Positions 40,009 to 50,059 of a stretch of DNA of 64,000 nucleotides are shown one piece after another; within the stretch, counting starts at the first letter, position 1, and each line of letters begins with the position of its first letter. Under the pieces are notes generated by a model. It saw only the letters and a program-made list of their open reading frames with translations. It was not told where the DNA came from and did no database searches. This stretch comes from an uncultured Neglectibacter sp. GTDB lineage: Bacteria; Bacillota; Clostridia; Oscillospirales; Acutalibacteraceae. The stretch spans positions 30,442 to 94,441 of the forward strand of contig CANSKS010000004.1 of NCBI GenBank assembly GCA_947647615.1, read 5' to 3'. The position numbers were made by a program, and so were the translations under genes.

Positions 40009-40602
40009 TTATTCTCCTGTCGGGGCAGAAAACTCCCTGGCACAAAGCAACTCCCCTTGCATATCCAAGTACCGGATCTCCACAACAGGGTTCTCTATCT
40101 TGACAGTGGTGGCTATGTAAGAAGCCACTCATTCAAAAATAGCGGCTGCATTATCCAGGCTTTCTTCCAAAAGCGAAACCACCTGCTCTCTATCGGCCAG
40201 TTCCTGCTGATATTGATAAACATAGATCATCCTGTTGCCTTCCGCAGTCACCGTAAGGTCCATGCCCCCTTCCTGGGCGGCAGATGCCAGCGCTTCGATC
40301 TCTTCCTGCATGGCCTCGGCGCTCATGAGATCTTCCAGGGTAAAGCTCCCGGCTTCTTCCGAACCGGAGGCTTCGGAAGAAGCTGCGGAGGAAGTGGCTT
40401 CCGACTGCCCCGTGCTGCTCTTTTCTTCCTTTTTCGCCGCCGAACTTTCGCTGTCTTCCGAGGTAGAGACACTGCTTTCTTTTTTGACTTGCTCGGAGCT
40501 GCTCTCTCCTTTTGTGGCGACCAGACTGGCACAAGCCGTCATGGTACATAGGAGAACCAGCGCAATCCCCATACAACAAATACGTTTTTTCATAAAAGTC
40601 AA
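40009..40602 (-). pseudogene. DUF4854-like lipoprotein, interrupted by in-frame TGA near the C-terminus
   Basis: ORF ends ...SLDNAAAIFE*; the same frame continues VASYIATTVKIENPVVEIRYLDMQGELLCAREFSAPTGE*, matching the C-terminus of the neighbouring paralogue (VEVDDPVIVMKFIDVNGKEVFFQEF). Confidence 0.75.
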
Positions 40603-40770
40603 TCTCCTTTAACATAATAATTTTGGCGTAGCTACTGTGCCGACCGCGCGTTTTCTACTCAAACCGACGCCGCAGCCCGGCCTTTTGCTTATATAGAAAC
40701 TCCCGATCCCATAGATATGGAAACAGAAAGCATCTTAAAACCACCTTGGTCCTTCCCTTCACTTTACTTC

Positions 40771-41205
40771 TCAATTTTGAGAATCGAACTCTTGGAAGAA
40801 CACTTCCTTGCCATTCACATCGATAAATTTCATCACAATCACGGGATCATCTACTTCCACAGCGGACTTTAGAGAAGCAAAGATTTCCTCTTTCTGAAGC
40901 TCCAGTTCCTTTACCATTTCTTTAAAAGCATCACTCATACCGCTGGTATTTCCCAAATTCTGCAGGAAAGTAAAGGTGTAAATGAGCCTGTTGTCCTCTC
41001 CGGTAATATCGATCTCTACCAGTCCATCCACCTGATCCTGCAAAACCTTCCGCTGGGACTGCATTTCTTCTGATTCTGCAAATTCCTTCAAGCTGGCCAC
41101 TTTTCCGCTGCAGGCCGCCATAGAAAGCAGCATCAAGGCAGCCAGAAACAAAACTGCCATCTTAAATCCATTTCTTTTCATCCTAGGGATCTCCCTTTCT
41201 ATCAC
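40771..41205 (-). CDS. DUF4854-like lipoprotein
   Basis: Signal peptide + lipobox (LMLLSMAACSG); paralogue of the upstream-coordinate gene; start probably at the MKRNGFKMAV methionine. Confidence 0.75.
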   Translation of the reverse strand: MIEREIPRMKRNGFKMAVLFLAALMLLSMAACSGKVASLKEFAESEEMQSQRKVLQDQVDGLVEIDITGEDNRLIYTFTFLQNLGNTSGMSDAFKEMVKELELQKEEIFASLKSAVEVDDPVIVMKFIDVNGKEVFFQEFDSQN

Positions 41206-41486
41206 AACAATAAGTCATTTTTCCGTTGCCCAAAGAACAGCGAAGCTATGATAGTACTTTCTAAGGCAAAAGTCAACCTGCGCTTTCCGATTTCTCGGAA
41301 AAAAACTTACAAAAACGACAGAATACAAGGGCTTTTCTAACGTTTGGAAAATCGGCTTTACGAAACCAGAAGTTTATGCTATTTTATTAACAGCCTATTG
41401 CTTTTTCTTCCCGGCGGAAGAACCTGGGCGGCAATAAAAGGCCCAGTGTTTTCTGCCACAGTTAATTTTCAAAGGAAAGGAATCTC

Positions 41487-42464
41487 ATGAAAAAGATACT
41501 TTTACTCACCACCGGAGGCACCATCGCTTCCCGCAAAACGGAGCAGGGCCTTGCGCCCCAACTGACGCCGGAAGAACTGCTTTCTTACCTGCCGGACTTT
41601 TCTTCTCTTTGCCGCATCACCACCTTGCCCCTTTTAAATTTGGACAGCACCAACATAAGTCCGGAGCATTGGCTGGAAATGGCCGCGGCCATTGAAGAAA
41701 ACTATTCCTCCTACGACGGCTTTGTTATTTGTCACGGCACCGACACGCTGGCCTATTCGGCCGCGGCCCTTTCTTATTTGATCCAAAATTCCGCAAAACC
41801 CATCGTGCTCACCGGTGCACAGCAGCCCATCGATGCGGAAAACACCGATGCCAGAACCAACCTGGCCGACAGTCTTCTCTATGCCAATTCTGGTCCCAGC
41901 GGTGTGTGTATTGTATTTGGCAGCCATGTAATCGCCGGAACCCGCGCCAAAAAAATGCGCACAAAAAGCTACAACGCCTTTACCAGCATCAACTTTCCCG
42001 AGCTGGCCTCCGTAAGGGGCCAAAGGGTGATTCGTTATATCCCCTGGGAAAAGCCAGATGTCCCTAACTTTTTTCACAAGCTGAACAGCCGGGTATTTTT
42101 GCTGAAATTGACCCCCGGCATGCCCGCCGAGGCCTTTGCCGCCGCCGGCAAGCTCTGCGATGGTCTCATCATAGAAAGCTATGGCGTGGGAGGCATACCC
42201 AGCCTTTATCTTAAGGAATTGGAGGCTCTTACTCAACAGGGAAAGACCATCATCATGGCTACTCAGGTCCCCCAAGAAGGCAGCGACCTTTCTGTTTACC
42301 AGGTGGGGCATATCCTCAAAAAGAAATACCACCTGCTGGAAACCTACGACATGACTCTGGAGGCCACAGTCACAAAGCTCATGTGGGCGTTGGGACAAAC
42401 AAGCGACCAGGAGACCATTCGAGAGTTATTCAAAACCACGGTCAACTACGACCTGCTTTTTTAA
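41487..42464 (+). CDS. Type I L-asparaginase
   Basis: TTGGTIASRKTEQG; HGTDTLAYSAAALS; AQQPIDAENTDARTNLADS. Confidence 0.95.
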   Translation: MKKILLLTTGGTIASRKTEQGLAPQLTPEELLSYLPDFSSLCRITTLPLLNLDSTNISPEHWLEMAAAIEENYSSYDGFVICHGTDTLAYSAAALSYLIQNSAKPIVLTGAQQPIDAENTDARTNLADSLLYANSGPSGVCIVFGSHVIAGTRAKKMRTKSYNAFTSINFPELASVRGQRVIRYIPWEKPDVPNFFHKLNSRVFLLKLTPGMPAEAFAAAGKLCDGLIIESYGVGGIPSLYLKELEALTQQGKTIIMATQVPQEGSDLSVYQVGHILKKKYHLLETYDMTLEATVTKLMWALGQTSDQETIRELFKTTVNYDLLF

Positions 42465-42481
42465 CGGCAGAAGGGCAATCC

Positions 42482-43267
42482 TTAGGGCCGTTTTATTCTT
42501 TCGGGATCATAAAGGAATTCGCGGAGCAGTCCATGGGAAAGGCGGTTACAATGGATGGTCCTTTCACCCAGGGTCATAGTATAGGGTTCTCCCTGCAAGG
42601 TTCCAGCGATCAGGCCCTGCAAGGCCGCTTCCACATCTTCCAGGTAAGAAAATCCCAGCGGTACAGGAGATTGGTACCGGTGACCAGGCAGAATTCTTAT
42701 TTCTCTTCCCCACTTCGTCACTTCTGTTTTCAGCCTTTTTACACCTTCCAGCAGTTCTTCCAAGGAGGTGGTACCTATTTGCATCCAGAAGTGGCCGGAG
42801 CCAATAGCGTCCCCGGAAAAAACAAGGCCCTCTTCTCGAATGAAAAGCACGTCTCCGGCGGGCGTATGTCCGGGAAGAAGCATGGTTTTCAAAACGCGTC
42901 CGCCCAAATCAAATTCCCGGCCGTCTTCCAAATCTTGAAAGAAATCTTCGGGGAGTTCTTTTCCAAGCCGGCCAGCCACCATAGGACGGTCCAACTTGTT
43001 CAGGTACACTTTGCAGCCCGCTTCTACAAATTCCTGGGTGGCAAGGCCAAAATGGTCGGCATGGCCATGGGAAATCACCACATCAATGGGCAAATTGGTA
43101 AGCTCTCGCGCCTTTTGGTAAAGGCCGGTTACCTCCTGGAGCGTGTCGAACATAATGGCCCGCTCTTCCCCACAGATCAGGTACCCGTCTATTTGGTGGC
43201 CGCTTCCCTCGTCCTCAATAAAGTTCCACACCTTTTTCGCTACTTCTTTTACCAGTAAGGTTCTCAT
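42482..43267 (-). CDS. MBL-fold metallo-hydrolase
   Basis: SHGHADHFG, LPGHTPAGD, FSGDAIG. Confidence 0.9.
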   Translation of the reverse strand: MRTLLVKEVAKKVWNFIEDEGSGHQIDGYLICGEERAIMFDTLQEVTGLYQKARELTNLPIDVVISHGHADHFGLATQEFVEAGCKVYLNKLDRPMVAGRLGKELPEDFFQDLEDGREFDLGGRVLKTMLLPGHTPAGDVLFIREEGLVFSGDAIGSGHFWMQIGTTSLEELLEGVKRLKTEVTKWGREIRILPGHRYQSPVPLGFSYLEDVEAALQGLIAGTLQGEPYTMTLGERTIHCNRLSHGLLREFLYDPERIKRP

Positions 43268-43726
43268 AAAATCCCTCTTTCTTTATCTATCTTAGCCGAC
43301 ATCCCGAGCAAGCCGTCAATTCAAGCGCACCTGCCCTTTTCTCATCGGTTTTCACGCCTTGCCAGCGTAAACCGACAAGTTTTAATAAAAGAAGGCCTGT
43401 CTCCATGGCTTTTGGAAACAGGTAACTAATGAGTTTATTATAGCATAAACTTCTATGGCATTCCATAATTTCTTTGACTTTTTCCAAGTTTTTCATAGTA
43501 CGCAAGGCTTTTTGTTTGCCTTCGCGGTGGCACGGAATCTTTTCCGAAAGTGGCATAGAAAAGATAAAGGAGGCCATTCTTTCGCAAAACCTTATTGCAA
43601 TTTTCTTGCAATTTTCCGGGCTATATGCTATAACTTTGACATAGAGGCCAGGCATTTTCTGCCCTATCTTGTCAAAAACGAATAGCAGAGACACAGAATA
43701 AAAGCAAAGCAAAATAGGGGAGCGTT

Positions 43727-44212
43727 ATGTTTAGAGAAATGCGGAGAAACAAGCAGGAATTGAGCCAAGAGGAAGCGGTTTCCATCCTGTCTGAAGCCAC
43801 GTCCGGCGTGCTGGCTCTGGCTGGCGACGAAGGGTATCCTTATGCTGTACCTTTAAGCCATGTATACGCCAATGGCAAGCTGTATTTTCACAGTGCCAGA
43901 ACAGGCCACAAGCTGGATGCCATAAGAGCCTGCGAAAAGGCATCCTTTTGCGTGATCCAGCAGGACCAGGTGGTGCCGGAGAAATACACTACTTATTTTC
44001 GCAGCGCCATTGCTTTTGGCCGCATCCGTGTGTTGGAGGGCGAAGAGGCGTGGAACGCTTTGGAAAAGCTGGCGGGGCGTTTTTCCCCAACCATTTCTCC
44101 GGAAGAACGGCATGCCGCCATAGAGAGGTCCTTTTCCTCCTGCTGTGCGCTGGAACTCACCGTGGAGCATTTAACGGGAAAAGAAGCTAAGGAATTGGCC
44201 TGTAAAGCTTAA
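43727..44212 (+). CDS. Pyridoxamine 5'-phosphate oxidase (FMN-binding split-barrel) family protein
   Basis: GVLALAGDEGYPYAVPLSHVYANGKLYFHSARTGHKLDAI. Confidence 0.9.
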   Translation: MFREMRRNKQELSQEEAVSILSEATSGVLALAGDEGYPYAVPLSHVYANGKLYFHSARTGHKLDAIRACEKASFCVIQQDQVVPEKYTTYFRSAIAFGRIRVLEGEEAWNALEKLAGRFSPTISPEERHAAIERSFSSCCALELTVEHLTGKEAKELACKA

Positions 44213-44373
44213 CCAGGCCGGAGCAAAGATCCGGCAAGACCTTTTCTTTGAGAACCTTGTTCTTTTTAACTAGTCCCCACAGTTCTGTAACTCATGTTTC
44301 GCCTTTGAACAGTGCAGAAAAGTTAAATATATTTTTTCATAGACCGGGTTATACCGAAGCATAGGGCAAAAAT

Positions 44374-44395
44374 AACATACAAAATAGTGTATGTT
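44374..44395. promoter_or_regulatory. Palindromic operator candidate
   Basis: AACATAC-AAAATAGT-GTATGTT perfect 7-bp arms just upstream of the -35. Confidence 0.45.
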
Positions 44396-44400
44396 TGGAA

Positions 44401-44429
44401 TGGACATATACTATTTCCCGTGATATAAT
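44401..44429 (+). promoter_or_regulatory. Promoter for hemerythrin-REC gene
   Basis: TGGACA - 17 nt - TATAAT. Confidence 0.6.
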
Positions 44430-44560
44430 GGGGTATAGAAAAATAAATTAAATTTTCGTCCTTCTGCAGGACATATTTGGAGGAGCGGGAAAGAGGCTGA
44501 GGCTTCTTTTTTTGCAGAGTATTACAAAGCTTTGGTTTTACAGGGGAGGAGTCTGTCTAA

Positions 44561-45928
44561 ATGGAAGACCAATTGGTATGGCTGGAAGAACACAATATTG
44601 GCGTAGAAATTATCGATAAAGAGCACCGGCGTCTTTTTAAAATTATCAATAAGCTCTTTACCTTGGAAGACGGAGAAAAGAAAAACCGGTGGACCTGCCA
44701 GGAAGGCATCAAATATTTTAAATCTCATGCGATGAAACATTTTGCGGATGAAGAGGATTACATGGCTTCCATAGGCTACGAAGGGCTTGAGAGGCACCGC
44801 CGCATTCACGAAGACTTTCGAAAAAATACACTTCCGGCCTTAGAGCTGGAGTTGGAGCAAAGCGACTATTCCCCCGAAACGATCAATCATTTTCTGGGCG
44901 TCTGCGCCGGCTGGCTCATAGGCCACACCCTTACAGAAGACATGGCTATCACCGGCGGACGCATTAGCCGGTGGGGTGACCTTTTGCCGCAAGAAGAGCT
45001 TGCCGCCATGAAAAAGGTGATTGTTCAACTGATCTTCGATATGTTCCACTTAGAGTCTCAGGTAATCAGCGATACCTACGGCGGCGAAAAGTTTGGACGG
45101 GGCGTGTATTACCGGTTGGTTTACGGAACCGAGGCAAACGAAGAAAAGCGGCAGGAAATCATTTTGGTCTTTGAAGAGCAGCTGCTGGTTAACACCGTGG
45201 GAAAAATCATGGGCATACAGACCAATAAACTGGATAGTATGCTGGTACATGCAGCCAGGTATACTGCCCGGCAGTTCGTGGAACGCGTGCGGGAACATTT
45301 TCCCGACATGGGCCTTTATACGTTGACGGAAGAAAACCTGCTCTCGTACGACCAATTCCAGAAAGTTTTCGAACGGGAAAAGCCCCAAGTGAGTCTGCTG
45401 CTCAATACCGGCGCAGGCTATTTTGCCTACTGTGCCATTGCTCCTCATCTGCTTCAAAACGGGGTGGGAACTTCTATTGAGGCCGATAACGCTTTAACCG
45501 AGGTGGAGGAATACCTTTCCAAACGGAAAGAGCAAGACACCGCAAGCTCAAAACGAAAAATATTGATTGTAGACGATTCCTTGACAGTGCGTCAAAGCAT
45601 GAAGGCATTGTTGGAAGGCGATTATGACGTCAACCTGGCCGCTTCCGGCATAGCCGCCATTCGCACTATCACCTTGGATAGGCCGGACCTTGTCCTGTTG
45701 GATTATGAAATGCCGGTTTGCGACGGAAGACAGACCCTGGAAATGCTCCGTTCGGAACCGGAGTTTATCAATATTCCCGTTATTTTCCTTACCGGAAGAA
45801 GCGACCCGGAAAGCGTAAAAAATGTCATGGCCCTAAAAGCGGCAGGTTACCTGTTGAAATATCTGAAGCCCAAAGAACTCAAACAAAAGATCGATAATTT
45901 CTTCGCCAAAACAACGGTCAAAGCGTAA
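44561..45928 (+). CDS. Hemerythrin - uncharacterised (possibly CheX-like) - response-regulator receiver fusion protein
   Basis: N-terminal bacteriohemerythrin (DKEHRRLF, HAMKHFADEEDYM, HRRIHEDF); C-terminal REC (ILIVDDSLTVRQSMKALL...LVLLDYEMPVCDGRQ...IFLTGRSD). Confidence 0.85.
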   Translation: MEDQLVWLEEHNIGVEIIDKEHRRLFKIINKLFTLEDGEKKNRWTCQEGIKYFKSHAMKHFADEEDYMASIGYEGLERHRRIHEDFRKNTLPALELELEQSDYSPETINHFLGVCAGWLIGHTLTEDMAITGGRISRWGDLLPQEELAAMKKVIVQLIFDMFHLESQVISDTYGGEKFGRGVYYRLVYGTEANEEKRQEIILVFEEQLLVNTVGKIMGIQTNKLDSMLVHAARYTARQFVERVREHFPDMGLYTLTEENLLSYDQFQKVFEREKPQVSLLLNTGAGYFAYCAIAPHLLQNGVGTSIEADNALTEVEEYLSKRKEQDTASSKRKILIVDDSLTVRQSMKALLEGDYDVNLAASGIAAIRTITLDRPDLVLLDYEMPVCDGRQTLEMLRSEPEFINIPVIFLTGRSDPESVKNVMALKAAGYLLKYLKPKELKQKIDNFFAKTTVKA

Positions 45929-45958
45929 GGTTTTCACAGCCTTTTCTAAGATAATAAT

Positions 45959-45998
45959 GAAAGTATGGGTGCAGGCCTATGCCCGCACCCATACTTTC
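45959..45998. terminator. Bidirectional hairpin overlapping the GH127 stop codon
   Basis: GAAAGTATGGGTGC ... GCACCCATACTTTC, 14-bp perfect arms between convergent genes. Confidence 0.6.
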
Positions 45999-48022
45999 AT
46001 TTCCCCTTCACCACGATTATTCCAGGCAAAGTACGGAATAAATTTTAACACAGCCGGGCTCTCCTTGGCAGGAACATAAGGGCTGTAAAGAGGCGCGTCG
46101 GAATCTGGCAATACCTGGCGGAAACCCGGAATTTCCAGCATAACCATATTTTGGTCGCCAATCTCAATTCTCCCCACCGCTGTTTTTTCCAAAGCAGCTC
46201 CGTTTACCCGAAGCAAGTGCAGATTTTTCCCGTTATCTGCCTGTTCCAGGCAATAACAAATTGGCCCTCGGGTAACGGCTACCTGACCTATATCCTCTCG
46301 CACTCTGGCGTTAGCGACGTTCAGGCGCACCGGCATGGGAAGGTCTATGGCGACCTTGTCGCCATCTTTCCAGGCGCCAGTCAAATAGAGATAGCCATCT
46401 TTTTCTTCCCTCGCTATCCCCTCCGGCGCTGTGAAGCGGGGAGATTCACACCAGCCGGGGATACGAAAAGCCAAAGTACAAGTCACAGGTGAACCGGCAT
46501 TTACCGTCAGCTGCGCGCTGCCTTCCCAAGGCAGCCTACTTTCCAAAGAGAGACGCAGTTCTTCGCCGCCCACCTGCTTTGTGAGCTCGCTCCCCACATA
46601 AAGGTGAAAAAAGAGAGTATCTTCCCGTTCGGTAAAAGCATAGGCCGCTGCAGAACTTACAATTCTCGCAATATTGGGCGGGCAGCAGGCGCATCCAAAC
46701 CATTTTTGCCGCACGGGCTTCACATGCTGCAGGCGTTTATCCATTTTGCAGGCGGCCGGATTCACTTCCAGCGGATTCACATAGAAAAAGCTTTTGCCAT
46801 CCAGAGCCATACCTGCCAAAACCGTGTTGTACATGGCAAGCTCCATCACATCCCCATACTCCGACTTTGGAGAAATTTCGAGCATCCTCCGGGCAAAAAA
46901 GGCCAGGGCAATCGCTGCACAGGTTTCGGAATAGGCAGAATCGTTTGGCAGGTCATAGGGGTAAGAAAACGCCTCCCCATGTACGGTGCTTCCCATACCG
47001 CCGGTAATATAAAGCTTTTCCCGGAGAATTTCAGCCCACAGCCGTTGGCAGGCAGCATACAGTTCTTCATCCTGCGTGAGCCGCGCTATATCTGCCATAC
47101 CGGAATAAAGGTACCCGGCCCGTACCGCGTGGCCCACCGCCTCTGTCTGTTCCCGCACCGGTTTGTCCGCCTGGTAATAGGCATAGGGAGCAGCATCCTC
47201 ACCGGGGCCCGGTTTTCCTTCAAAAGCCGCCCTGTCTTTGTCTTCCTGCAAAAAGTAGTTGGGCGTTGTGCCTCGTTGATCAATGAAAAATTTGCCTAGC
47301 TTCAAGTATTTTTCTTCCCCGGTGATCTCGTACAGCCTTGCCAAAGCCATTTCGGCAATCTCGTGGCCTGGGTAACCCTTACATTTTTCTGGCTGTGGGC
47401 CAAAACGGGAATCCACATATTCGGCAAAACGGCAAGCCGCTTGCAAAAGTTTCTTTTTGCCGGTGGCCTGGTAATAGGCTACCGCGCCTTCGATCAAATG
47501 GCCCAAGCAGTACAGCTCGTGATGGTCTTTTAAGTTGGTAAAAGCTCTGTCCATGCCATTTAAAATGTAATACGTATCTAAATACCCGCTGTCGTGCTGG
47601 GCCGCGCATACCAGGTCAATGGCTTCGTCAGCAGTTTTTTCCAATTCGGGGTCCGGATGCTGGGTAAGGGAATAACCCACTGCTTCGATCCATTTAGAAA
47701 AATCTGTGTCTTGGAACACAAAACCGTAAAATTTATTCGGATCGGGATGGGACGGATCTTCCGGCAAGCTTTCAAACCCACGGTAAGTATAGGCAGGTTC
47801 CCGAAAATCGGGACTGGCCTTTTTTTCTGCCATCAGCTTCGCCGCCGCCCTAAAATTGTGCATACAGTAGCTGGGTGCTGCGCCCTCCACCTGGTCGTTA
47901 AGGGCCTTCCACTGGTAGGGGATTACCTCCCGCCGTACTGTCTCCTGCATGGTATGCCAAAACGCATCGGTAACTTTCACCTTTTTAATGTCTATAGGGC
48001 TGCTAAAATTTTTTATATCCAT
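45977..48022 (-). CDS. Glycoside hydrolase family 127 (beta-L-arabinofuranosidase-like)
   Basis: WFGCACCPPNIARIVSS; GHAVRAGYLYSGMAD; TGGMGSTVHGEAFSYPYDLPNDSAYSETCAAIA. Confidence 0.95.
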   Translation of the reverse strand: MDIKNFSSPIDIKKVKVTDAFWHTMQETVRREVIPYQWKALNDQVEGAAPSYCMHNFRAAAKLMAEKKASPDFREPAYTYRGFESLPEDPSHPDPNKFYGFVFQDTDFSKWIEAVGYSLTQHPDPELEKTADEAIDLVCAAQHDSGYLDTYYILNGMDRAFTNLKDHHELYCLGHLIEGAVAYYQATGKKKLLQAACRFAEYVDSRFGPQPEKCKGYPGHEIAEMALARLYEITGEEKYLKLGKFFIDQRGTTPNYFLQEDKDRAAFEGKPGPGEDAAPYAYYQADKPVREQTEAVGHAVRAGYLYSGMADIARLTQDEELYAACQRLWAEILREKLYITGGMGSTVHGEAFSYPYDLPNDSAYSETCAAIALAFFARRMLEISPKSEYGDVMELAMYNTVLAGMALDGKSFFYVNPLEVNPAACKMDKRLQHVKPVRQKWFGCACCPPNIARIVSSAAAYAFTEREDTLFFHLYVGSELTKQVGGEELRLSLESRLPWEGSAQLTVNAGSPVTCTLAFRIPGWCESPRFTAPEGIAREEKDGYLYLTGAWKDGDKVAIDLPMPVRLNVANARVREDIGQVAVTRGPICYCLEQADNGKNLHLLRVNGAALEKTAVGRIEIGDQNMVMLEIPGFRQVLPDSDAPLYSPYVPAKESPAVLKFIPYFAWNNRGEGEMKVWVRA

Positions 48023-48040
48023 CTGTTTTCTCCTACAATT

Positions 48041-48343
48041 CTATCTAAAATTGGGGGATGTCCTTTGTTTCTCTTCCAAAAGAGGTGCTTCTGCTTTCCA
48101 GCGGTCTGCCGGGCAGCTCAACCGCCGCTTGGCTGCGCGCACCTCCACAAAACAGCCACATTGGATGCACATGCCGTTTTGCAGGCTTTCGCAGGTGCGG
48201 CAAAGGGCCAGCCGTCCGGCATAAACACTTTGGCTTGCCCTTTCTTCCCAGGGCAGGTTTTCGATATATTGGTAAATAGAGCGGAAATATTCCTCGTCCA
48301 AATCCTTGAGCAGGCAGCGCCTGCAAAGAGGTCTTTGACTCAT
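48041..48343 (-). CDS. Small Cys-rich DUF6171-like protein
   Basis: Multiple CxxC pairs (CRRC, CRTC, CIQCGC); ATG overlaps the GH51 TGA stop (ATGA). Confidence 0.75.
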   Translation of the reverse strand: MSQRPLCRRCLLKDLDEEYFRSIYQYIENLPWEERASQSVYAGRLALCRTCESLQNGMCIQCGCFVEVRAAKRRLSCPADRWKAEAPLLEEKQRTSPNFR

Positions 48344-49818
48344 GATACCACAAAGGCTGCCACCGAACAGGCGGGCAGAATGGCCTGGAAGCCATCCGAG
48401 GTAATTTGGGCAGTGGTAGGAACAGGCATCACATTTTCCTCAGAGCCAAAGTCGTTATACTCTCCCCGCTCCCCGGTAAGTACCCGGCCCGATACCTCTG
48501 TCACCTTTCCCAAGCCGGAAAGGACACAGTCAAAGACGGCGGAAGAGGTATCGTCCAAATTGGCCACAGTAACCAACACCCCATCCTCACTCTGACTGGC
48601 GGAAAGATGCAGGTTGGGCACTCTCTCTTCCCCCTGGCCCACAAGGGAGGTTTCCACATAGCTTTCCAGCTGCTGTGCCCCTTGATGGCCCCGGTACATT
48701 TCAAACACATGGTAGGTGGGCGTCAAAACCAACTTTTTCCCCTCCGTAAGGATTACGGACTGCAAGACATTTACCACCTGAGCAATGTTTGCCATGACCA
48801 CTGTGTCGCAGTGGTTGTTAAAGATATTCAAGTTGACCGCCGCCACCAAGGCATCCCGCATAGTATTTTGCTGGTAGAGGAATCCCGGATTTGTACCTGG
48901 CTCCACATCGAACCAAGTGCCCCATTCATCTACACAAAGGCCCACCTTGCGGTTCCCCTGGTACTGTTTTACAATGCGGCCGTGGTTTTCGATAAGCTCG
49001 TCCATATACAAAGTTTTTCTCAGCGTGGTAAAATACTCCTGCCGTGAAAACCCGGTGGCAGGACCCTTATCGTTCCAATTTTCCTCCCGGGGGACTGTGT
49101 AATAGTGAAGGCTTACCGCGTCAATCAAGGCCCCGGCCCTTTCCATGACCACCTTCGTCCAATGGTAATCGGCCGTATTGGCCCCTGAGGCGATTTTGTA
49201 AATGGGATGGTCGCTGTCGTAATTTCGCAGGTAAGTAGCATATTGACGGCACAAGTCACCGTAAAACTCCGGCCGCATATTGCCCCCGCAACCCCAGGCC
49301 TCGTTGCCGATACCCCAATATTTCACATTCCAAGGGGCATCCTGGCCGTTCTTCCGGCGTTCCTCCGCCATAGGGGACTGGCCCCCCATGTTGCAGTATT
49401 CTACCCAATCGGAAAACTCCTGTACCGTACCGCTTCCCACATTGCCCGAAATATACGGCTCGCAATGGAGCTGACGGCACAGCTCTAAAAATTCATGTGT
49501 GCCAAAAGAGTTATCCTCGGTAACCCCGCCCCAGTTGGTATTTACAATTTTTTTGCGCTGCTCTTTGGGACCAATCCCGTCTCTCCAATGGTAGGTATCG
49601 GCAAAGCAGCCACCAGGCCATCGCAGCACTGGAATCCCCAGGGTCTTCAGCGCATTTACCACATCGGTGCGCATCCCCCGAAGATTTGGAATATCGGAAT
49701 TTTCTCCAACATAAATCCCGTTGTAAATACACCGTCCCAGATGTTCCGAAAAGTGGCCATAAATATTTTTGTTGATCTGCCCTTTCGAGCGGTTTCCATT
49801 GATGATGGCCTTTGCCAT
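48340..49818 (-). CDS. Alpha-N-arabinofuranosidase, GH51
   Basis: [63 protein letters not shown]; start MAKAIING at 49818. Confidence 0.96.
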   Translation of the reverse strand: MAKAIINGNRSKGQINKNIYGHFSEHLGRCIYNGIYVGENSDIPNLRGMRTDVVNALKTLGIPVLRWPGGCFADTYHWRDGIGPKEQRKKIVNTNWGGVTEDNSFGTHEFLELCRQLHCEPYISGNVGSGTVQEFSDWVEYCNMGGQSPMAEERRKNGQDAPWNVKYWGIGNEAWGCGGNMRPEFYGDLCRQYATYLRNYDSDHPIYKIASGANTADYHWTKVVMERAGALIDAVSLHYYTVPREENWNDKGPATGFSRQEYFTTLRKTLYMDELIENHGRIVKQYQGNRKVGLCVDEWGTWFDVEPGTNPGFLYQQNTMRDALVAAVNLNIFNNHCDTVVMANIAQVVNVLQSVILTEGKKLVLTPTYHVFEMYRGHQGAQQLESYVETSLVGQGEERVPNLHLSASQSEDGVLVTVANLDDTSSAVFDCVLSGLGKVTEVSGRVLTGERGEYNDFGSEENVMPVPTTAQITSDGFQAILPACSVAAFVVS

Positions 49819-50059
49819 GCTAGAACCTCCCATAACGCCAAATATTTTTACACCGGCCGGGACAGAGGCTTCAAAAATTTTTCATCCTGGCCTTAACAAT
49901 CTTCCTGGTAAATTATAGCACAGCAGTGACCGGCAAACAAGCGGCAAAAAGGGCCCGGAAAAAATTATACGGCGGCATCGCGGTATTCCATCGCTTGACT
50001 TTTCTTTCGGGATAGGGCTATAATTAGAAATCAAAAATTCAGGAAAGAAGGGCGCCTTC

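Noticed and set aside
40129-40551. Serine-rich alternative-frame ORFs around 40.1-40.6 kb
   Set aside because: They are frame shadows of the low-complexity Ser/Glu linker of the DUF4854-like lipoprotein.
7134-40602. Genome-wide TGA-to-Trp recoding suggested by two in-frame TGA codons
   Set aside because: Numerous intact genes in the window end at TGA (e.g. 10069, 10875, 23666, 31174, 50608, 57633), so TGA is a functional stop.
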